A DNA stretch of 9,033 nucleotides from Clostridia bacterium (GTDB taxonomy: Bacteria > Bacillota > Clostridia > UBA1381), in assembly GCA_900770405.1 (NCBI GenBank), contig CAAGKL010000006.1, positions 1 through 9,033 of the forward strand, written 5' to 3'. Every line of letters starts with the position of its first letter. The first letter of the stretch is position 1. This document shows, in pieces, positions 6,773 to 9,033 of the stretch. Both the position numbers and the translations under genes were made by a program. The notes under the pieces are model-generated. The model had not been told where the DNA came from. It did not search any database and saw only the letters and a program-made list of their open reading frames with translations.

Positions 6773-6994
6773 TTATTCAACCTCAATCATTTCGGCATCG
6801 GCTTTTCTGAGTGAAAGCTCATAGCCGCGCACCGTAACCTCAATCGGGTCGCCCAGCGGCGCAACCTTGCGGATATGTACGTCCGTACCCTTTGTGATGC
6901 CCATATCCATAATTCTGCGCTTAACCGCGCCCTCGCCGTGGAGCTTTACAACCTTGACCGTCTGCCCCACCTTGGTTTCCTTAAGTGTAAGCAT
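6773..6994 (-). CDS. feoA: FeoA family protein (second copy)
   Basis: A 73-residue SH3-like FeoA-domain protein. Diagnostic segments are TLKETKVGQTVKVVKL, RRIMDMGITKGTDVHIRKVAPLGDPIEV and VRGYELSLRKADAEMIEV. FeoA proteins are cytoplasmic and are thought to bind FeoB and influence its activity. It lies 21 bases before feoB and 18 bases after the first feoA, so the three are surely co-transcribed. The ATG has GGAGGAG at about 7 bases. Compared with its neighbour it is the canonical FeoA type that normally precedes feoB. Confidence 0.95.
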   Translation of the reverse strand: MLTLKETKVGQTVKVVKLHGEGAVKRRIMDMGITKGTDVHIRKVAPLGDPIEVTVRGYELSLRKADAEMIEVE

Positions 6995-7012
6995 TTCCTT
7001 CTCCTCCTTTTT

Positions 7013-7225
7013 TCAGACCATTATTTTCTGCGCCAGCTCTTCGCTGATCGCAATTCTTGCTTCCTTTACATTCACGATTATGTTGCCGCCTATACGGCTG
7101 ATGATCGTGACGTCGCCGCCGACAACAAAGCCGAGATTTTCGAGGTGCTTTTTAACCTCCGGCTTGCCGCCGATTTTCTTTACGATGTTGTTCTCTCCCA
7201 CATCCGCAAGTGCTAAAGGCATCAT
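7013..7225 (-). CDS. feoA: FeoA family protein (first copy)
   Basis: A 70-residue FeoA-domain protein, first gene of the feo operon. It shows ADVGENNIVKKIGG, KKHLENLGFVVGGDVTIISRIGGNIIVNVKEARIAISEELAQKIMV, typical of the variant that pairs with a second FeoA in Clostridia. It differs strongly in sequence from the second copy, so the pair is an old paralogy rather than a recent duplication. ATG at 7223-7225 has a G-rich GGGGGG 6 bases upstream; a TTG two codons earlier abuts that site, and the next ATG codon is also possible. Function as a FeoB partner is family knowledge. Confidence 0.92.
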   Translation of the reverse strand: MMPLALADVGENNIVKKIGGKPEVKKHLENLGFVVGGDVTIISRIGGNIIVNVKEARIAISEELAQKIMV

Positions 7226-7284
7226 AGCCAACCCCCCTGTTTCTTGTAAATTCCGCAGTATCCTGAAACGGTCTGCTTTTATCC

Positions 7285-7306
7285 TTAGGTTAGCGCCCGC
7301 TAACCC
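7285..7306. promoter_or_regulatory. Palindrome in the feo leader, DtxR-like half-sites
   Basis: GGTTAGCG (7288-7295) and CGCTAACC (7298-7305) are exact inverted repeats around CC. The segment contains TTAGGTTAG and CTAACCC, the two half-sites of a DtxR box, but 6 bases apart instead of 1. It would lie about 6-23 bases into the feo transcript, so it could be a second operator, a 5' hairpin, or both. Confidence 0.55.
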
Positions 7307-7314
7307 TCTACCCA

Positions 7315-7334
7315 GTTAGTTTAGCATAACTAAC
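7315..7334. promoter_or_regulatory. DtxR/IdeR-like operator over the feo promoter
   Basis: GTTAGTTTAGCATAACTAAC has 7-base inverted arms and matches the DtxR consensus at 13 of 19 positions. It covers the -10 hexamer of the feo promoter, the expected position for an iron-dependent repressor. The regulator itself is not in the window; MntR-type or other DtxR-family proteins are alternatives. Confidence 0.72.
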
Positions 7335-7346
7335 GAAGTTTGTCAA
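7318..7346 (-). promoter_or_regulatory. Promoter of the feo operon
   Basis: On the minus strand TTGACA (7341-7346), 17 bases, TAAACT (7318-7323; 4 of 6 to consensus). The start is predicted near 7311, leaving a leader of about 86 nucleotides before feoA1. A perfect -35, a weaker -10 and an overlapping palindrome fit a repressible promoter. Confidence 0.78.
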
Positions 7347-7388
7347 CACCCCAAATAAAATTTTATAAAAATCTGCATTTTTAACAAA

Positions 7389-7402
7389 TTAGTCAAAACT
7401 AA
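7389..7402. promoter_or_regulatory. Third TTAG/CTAA palindrome upstream of feo
   Basis: TTAGT (7389-7393), four bases and ACTAA (7398-7402) form an inverted repeat related to the box over the promoter. It lies about 45 bases upstream of the -35. It may be an auxiliary DtxR-type site, but the match to the 19-base consensus is poor (about 10 of 19). Confidence 0.35.
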
Positions 7403-7433
7403 CTATGTCTTTATGTTGCTTTTTGCCGAAAAA

Positions 7434-7600
7434 CGCGTCGGGCGCAGGTTTTGCGCTTTGATGAGCGGGAAAATGCCGGTCGGCACGCGGTCTGCCACAG
7501 CGTGGCGGTGATACGGCGGCGCACAACTGTGGCGGGTGGCGATACGGTAGGGCGGCAACCACGGCGAGTGGCGCAAAGGGTGACCCGCATCGTGCACCCG
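7434..7600. other. GC-rich intergenic segment with repeats, no convincing gene
   Basis: The intergenic region 7226-7654 is AT-rich near the feo promoter but turns GC-rich here. Inverted repeats are TTTGCGC (7450-7456) with GCGCAAA (7571-7577), enclosing GCCACAG (7494-7500) with CTGTGGC (7527-7533), plus a local GCCAC-AGC-GTGGC hairpin at 7494-7506. A short imperfect direct repeat (TGGCGGTGATACGG at 7503-7516; GTGGCGATACGG at 7536-7547) is also visible. Open frames across it are Pro/His/Arg-rich and lack a ribosome binding site. It may be a structured RNA, a decayed repeat element or simply a remnant. Confidence 0.4.
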
Positions 7601-7615
7601 GATTTTTGCGCAACA

Positions 7616-7644
7616 AAAAACCGGCTCTATGTGAGCCGGTTTTT
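7616..7644. terminator. Terminator of the SCP2-like gene (bidirectional form)
   Basis: AAAAACCGGCTC (7616-7627), loop TATGT, and GAGCCGGTTTTT (7633-7644) form a perfect 12-bp stem. On the minus strand it starts 10 bases after the SCP2-like stop codon and ends in six T. The symmetric A/T flanks would also allow termination on the plus strand. Confidence 0.92.
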
Positions 7645-7654
7645 CAAAATTCCA

Positions 7655-8260
7655 TTATTTTTTCTTTGCGGGCTTTTCCTTTTTAATCACCGACGTTACC
7701 TTCTCCGCCGCCTTTTCAGCCGCGTCCTTCGCCGCCGGAACAGCCTTTTTCGCGAGTTTTTGTGCCGCAGGCACTGCCTTTTCCGCAAGCTTCTCTGCCG
7801 CCGCTGCGACCGGCGCAGCTTTTTCCGCTACCTTTTCCGCAGCCTTCTTAGCCTTGGGTGCTGCCTTTTTTACAGCCTTTTTCGCATCGCCGGCGGATTT
7901 TTTCACTGCCTTTTTAACCGCCTCGGGCTTTGACGCGCGGACTATTGCCGCCGCTGCCTTGGCAAAATGCTCCGCATTGCCGCGCACATACATTTTCCCG
8001 CTCTCGACAGCCTCGCTCACGCTCATTTTTCCGTCCAGAATCTTGTAGAGGTCAAGCTTTTTGAGTGTTACGTCCGCAGTATTATCGTGATAATCATACG
8101 GCTCAACATTCAGCGAGCCTTGCGCAGACTGGATATAAAACGCGCCGCCGCAATCCGCGTCTGTCATATTTACCTGAATTGCAAAATCCTCGTCGAGCTT
8201 CTTTTTATCAACAGAGCCGAACTTTTCCTTGATTTTTGAAAACGCCTGTTCAAATGTCAT
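7655..8260 (-). CDS. SCP2-like domain protein with Lys/Ala-rich histone-H1-like tail
   Basis: A 201-residue protein in two parts. Residues 1-110 resemble a bacterial SCP2 (sterol carrier protein-2-like) domain: MTFEQAFSKIKEKFG, AIQVNMTDADCGGAFYI, the ADVTLKKLDLYKILDGKMSVSEAVESGKMYVRGN block typical of the fold, and a final helix. This fold binds hydrophobic ligands such as lipids or acyl chains; the ligand here is unknown. Residues 111-201 are almost entirely Lys, Ala, Glu, Pro and Val with AAKKA-, AEK- and VPAA-type repeats, like the C-terminal tail of histone H1 or bacterial H1-like proteins, and likely disordered or helical. There is no signal peptide or membrane helix. The ATG has GGAGGGG at about 6 bases. 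It is a single-gene unit with its own promoter and terminator. The tail suggests nucleic-acid or membrane-surface contact; this is inference. Confidence 0.85.
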   Translation of the reverse strand: MTFEQAFSKIKEKFGSVDKKKLDEDFAIQVNMTDADCGGAFYIQSAQGSLNVEPYDYHDNTADVTLKKLDLYKILDGKMSVSEAVESGKMYVRGNAEHFAKAAAAIVRASKPEAVKKAVKKSAGDAKKAVKKAAPKAKKAAEKVAEKAAPVAAAAEKLAEKAVPAAQKLAKKAVPAAKDAAEKAAEKVTSVIKKEKPAKKK

Positions 8261-8285
8261 TGCAAACCCCTCCGTTTTTTCTTAC

Positions 8286-8314
8286 ATTATATAATAATTC
8301 CGCCGTATTGTCAA
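8286..8314 (-). promoter_or_regulatory. Consensus promoter of the SCP2-like gene
   Basis: On the minus strand TTGACA (8309-8314), 17 bases, TATAAT (8286-8291): a full match to the vegetative consensus in both hexamers and spacing. The start is near 8279, about 20 bases before the ATG. High constitutive expression is expected; no operator is visible. Confidence 0.92.
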
Positions 8315-8381
8315 TACAGTATAATATTCCAACTTTCTCCATTTTTATGCAGTTTTTTTAGATATTATGCCCGCAATTTTG

Positions 8382-8410
8382 TTGACGGCGCACCGAGCCT
8401 GTGATATAAT
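8382..8410 (+). promoter_or_regulatory. Promoter of the rhamnosidase gene
   Basis: TTGACG (8382-8387), 17 bases, TATAAT (8405-8410) on the plus strand, with a start near 8417 and a leader of only about 22 bases. The sequence around it shows no clear catabolite-control (cre) box or other operator. Confidence 0.87.
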
Positions 8411-8438
8411 TGTAAAAAAACGGAGGTTTTGACTGTAT

Positions 8439-9033
8439 ATGGAGCTTATAAAAACCGCGTGGTGGATACGCCCGAAATCGGATTTCGGCGAGGTGTGTCC
8501 GCTGTATTTTCGCGAGCTTGATTTTGATAAGGAGATTTGCGCGGCAAATCTTTATATAACGGCGGCGGGCGTGTACGAGGCGCGCATCGACGGCGAAAGG
8601 GTCGGCGATTTCATTCTCGCGCCCGGCTGGACGGCATATGACCGCCGACACCAGTACCAGTGCTACGACATAACAAATATGCTCAAAAGCCACTGCCGGC
8701 TTGAGGTTACGGTCGGGCGCGGGTGGTTCCGCGGTCCGCTCGTCGAGTATCATCTCGACAACATCTGGGGAGGATTTTCCGCGCTGATTGCCGCGCTTGA
8801 GGTTCGCTTTGCGGACGGCAGCCGGCAGGTGATTGTGACCGACAGCAGCTGGAGCGTCTGCAAAAGCGGTATTCTCGAGAGTACGATATATGACGGCGAG
8901 GTTTTCGACGCGCGCATCTGCCCCGAAAACCCGAAAACGCCCGAAATTTTCCACGCGTCCAAGGCCTCGCTTATCCCGCAGGAGGGCGAAATTGTGCGCG
9001 AGCACGAGGTGATTTCGCCCGTGAAGATGTTCA
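8439..9033 (+). CDS. Alpha-L-rhamnosidase (GH78), N-terminal part
   Basis: The first 198 codons of a gene that runs past the right end. The translation contains the signature of the bacterial alpha-L-rhamnosidase N-terminal domain: LYITAAGVYEARIDGERVGD, then LAPGWTAYDRRHQYQCYDIT (about residues 61-80), GRGWFRGPL, a DGS..VIVTDSSW segment and IYDGEVFDARI (about 150-160). GH78 enzymes release terminal L-rhamnose from plant glycosides, pectin side chains or bacterial polysaccharides; full-length members are usually 700-1000 residues, with the catalytic (alpha/alpha)6 barrel beyond this window. There is no signal peptide, so the enzyme is probably cytoplasmic and acts on imported small glycosides. 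ATG is the only one after an in-frame TGA at 8430-8432; GGAGG lies 12 bases upstream, and a CTG two codons earlier would have better spacing. Confidence 0.92.
   Translation, partial: MELIKTAWWIRPKSDFGEVCPLYFRELDFDKEICAANLYITAAGVYEARIDGERVGDFILAPGWTAYDRRHQYQCYDITNMLKSHCRLEVTVGRGWFRGPLVEYHLDNIWGGFSALIAALEVRFADGSRQVIVTDSSWSVCKSGILESTIYDGEVFDARICPENPKTPEIFHASKASLIPQEGEIVREHEVISPVKMF

Noticed and set aside
7226..7311. A metal-sensing riboswitch in the feo leader
   Set aside because: The leader is about 86 bases and shows only the short GGTTAGCG palindrome; no multi-stem riboswitch architecture or anti-terminator could be made out.
7315..7334. Fur box reading of the feo operator
   Set aside because: The sequence has TTAG/CTAA half-sites of the DtxR type and little resemblance to the GATAATGATAATCATTATC Fur consensus.
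7389..7616. Short Pro/His/Arg-rich open frames on the minus strand in the feo/SCP2 intergenic region
   Set aside because: They arise from the GC-rich segment, lack a ribosome binding site and have no recognisable protein features.
7858..7930. Short direct repeats in the SCP2-like gene taken as a repeat or CRISPR array
   Set aside because: They are coding repeats for Ala/Lys in frame with the gene and have no regular repeat-spacer structure.
7451..7933. A 160-codon plus-strand frame with Arg/Leu/Phe repeats
   Set aside because: It is the complement of the Lys/Ala repeat region of the SCP2-like gene and crosses that gene's terminator.
8358..9005. A 215-codon open frame on the minus strand at the right end
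   Set aside because: It is antisense to the rhamnosidase gene, whose N-terminal domain motifs are clear, and it runs through the promoter region of that gene.

Overview
The window looks like chromosomal DNA of a Gram-positive, spore-forming anaerobe of class Clostridia, probably a gut Oscillospirales/Ruminococcaceae-type bacterium. This is inferred from GC-rich coding regions separated by AT-rich intergenic regions with near-consensus vegetative promoters (TTGACA-N17-TATAAT), AGGAGG-type ribosome binding sites, a CwlD-like cortex amidase, the Firmicutes-type feoA-feoA-feoB-small Cys protein order, and a GH78 rhamnosidase. No taxonomic marker gene is present.

Left part (1-2600, all on the minus strand). 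The 5' end of serC (phosphoserine aminotransferase) leaves the window at base 1 and has a consensus promoter. Upstream of it lies a CwlD-like N-acetylmuramoyl-L-alanine amidase. Next comes a two-gene operon: a PLP enzyme of the 'methionine gamma-lyase-like / aluminium resistance' family overlaps by ATGA a 98-residue three-helix membrane protein of unknown function. This operon has a clear promoter and a terminator built into its last codons.

Middle (2600-3700). A divergent gene on the plus strand encodes a PflA/PflX-like radical SAM protein. It is followed by a striking ~91-bp near-perfect palindrome that can end transcription from both sides.

Ferrous-iron locus (3694-7403, minus strand). 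The order of transcription is feoA1, feoA2, feoB, a small FeoB-associated Cys-rich membrane protein, and a DUF2325 protein. Its promoter is overlapped by a DtxR/IdeR-like palindrome, with two further related palindromes nearby. A surprisingly good DtxR-like box also lies just beyond the 3' end of the operon. FeoB carries a long acidic insertion in its first external loop region. The likely logic is Fe(II) import, with FeoA accessory proteins and small Cys-rich partners, repressed when iron is plentiful.

Right part (7403-9033). A ~170-bp GC-rich, repeat-containing intergenic segment has no convincing gene. It is followed by a minus-strand gene for an SCP2-like domain fused to a Lys/Ala-rich histone-H1-like tail, bracketed by a strong promoter and terminator. 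Divergent from it, on the plus strand, is the 5' part of an alpha-L-rhamnosidase gene (GH78) that runs off the right end. No RNA genes, CRISPR arrays, insertion sequences or prophage genes were seen.
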